5,562 nucleotides of DNA from DATEZO01 sp035255485 (lineage in GTDB: Bacteria; Pseudomonadota; Gammaproteobacteria; Burkholderiales; Burkholderiaceae_D). The notes beneath the pieces were generated by a model, which saw only the letters and a program-made list of their open reading frames with translations, was not told the DNA's origin and did no database searches. Of this stretch, positions 5,498 through 5,562 are shown piece after piece. The stretch covers positions 1 through 5,562 of the forward strand of contig DATEZO010000016.1 in assembly GCA_035255485.1 (NCBI GenBank). The letters run 5' to 3'. The first letter of the stretch is position 1; each line of letters begins with the position of its first letter. Made by a program: the position numbers and the translations under genes.

Positions 5498-5562
5498 TTA
5501 GTTGCGCTGCCGGATGATGGAAACGTTGTTATTGCGCGAAACGGCTACCGTACGGCCGGAGA
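5498..5562 (-). CDS. C-terminus of another small protein related to the 87-aa secreted protein (5' part outside window)
   Basis: On the minus strand the frame SGRTVAVSRNNNVSIIRQRN ends in TAA at 5498-5500. The 87-aa protein ends with VAVS, a 14-residue stretch, then RIFQRN. Both thus share VAVS, a hydrophobic stretch and a terminal QRN, and the DNA around the stop matches (TTAGTTGCG then T or C then TG on the plus strand). Both genes are minus-strand and lie opposite the end of a barrel gene or its remnant, with similar GC-rich hairpins between. I infer a paralogue. Only 21 codons are visible, so its signal peptide and TAG motif cannot be checked. Confidence 0.6.
   Translation of the reverse strand, partial: SGRTVAVSRNNNVSIIRQRN

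Noticed and set aside
1..5562. tRNA or rRNA genes, CRISPR array, insertion sequence
   Set aside because: I looked for cloverleaf-like sequence, evenly spaced repeats and transposase motifs on both strands and saw none.

Overview
The window looks like chromosomal DNA from a betaproteobacterium, most likely Burkholderiales (an Oxalobacteraceae-like genome is my best guess). It is fairly GC-rich with GC-ending codons, it holds a VpsR-type sigma-54 activator, and it has small Sec-exported proteins. The taxon is inferred from gene style only.

Layout. Bases 2-421 (+) are the 3' end of a TrmB-like SAM-dependent methyltransferase. Bases 422-767 are non-coding with two inverted repeats. Bases 768-2213 (+) encode a complete sigma-54-dependent activator: VpsR-like N-terminal domain, AAA+ domain with GAFTGA, and Fis-type helix-turn-helix. 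Bases 2214-2844 are a 631-base non-coding stretch rich in hairpins and CCTGCC/GGCAGG words. Bases 2845-4074 (+) encode an outer-membrane beta-barrel protein with a signal peptide, coiled coil, Pro/Ala linker and plug-like helix, the architecture of FapF, the amyloid exporter of Pseudomonas. A strong bidirectional hairpin separates it from a convergent 87-aa secreted protein (4128-4391, -). Next comes a second secreted protein of 172 aa (4679-5197, -) with its own terminator, then a decayed fragment of a second copy of the barrel gene (5293-5403, +). The window ends in the C-terminus of a further minus-strand protein (5498-5562) that resembles the 87-aa protein.

How the parts may fit. Both complete small proteins carry a Sec signal peptide followed by a motif with the spacing of a double-glycine leader (LSAAQMDGVTAG and LNVRDMDRITAG). 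Such motifs are cut by C39 peptidases, and fap operons encode a C39-type peptidase, FapD. Sigma-54-like -24/-12 elements lie 45 and 48 bases upstream of the two small-gene starts, which suits the neighbouring activator. My working model is a sigma-54-controlled, Fap-like export locus. In it, small exported proteins would be matured in the periplasm and leave through the FapF-like barrel. The locus appears to have grown by duplication of a 'barrel gene facing a small gene' unit, with one barrel copy now a remnant. No peptidase gene is visible in the window, so the model is inference.
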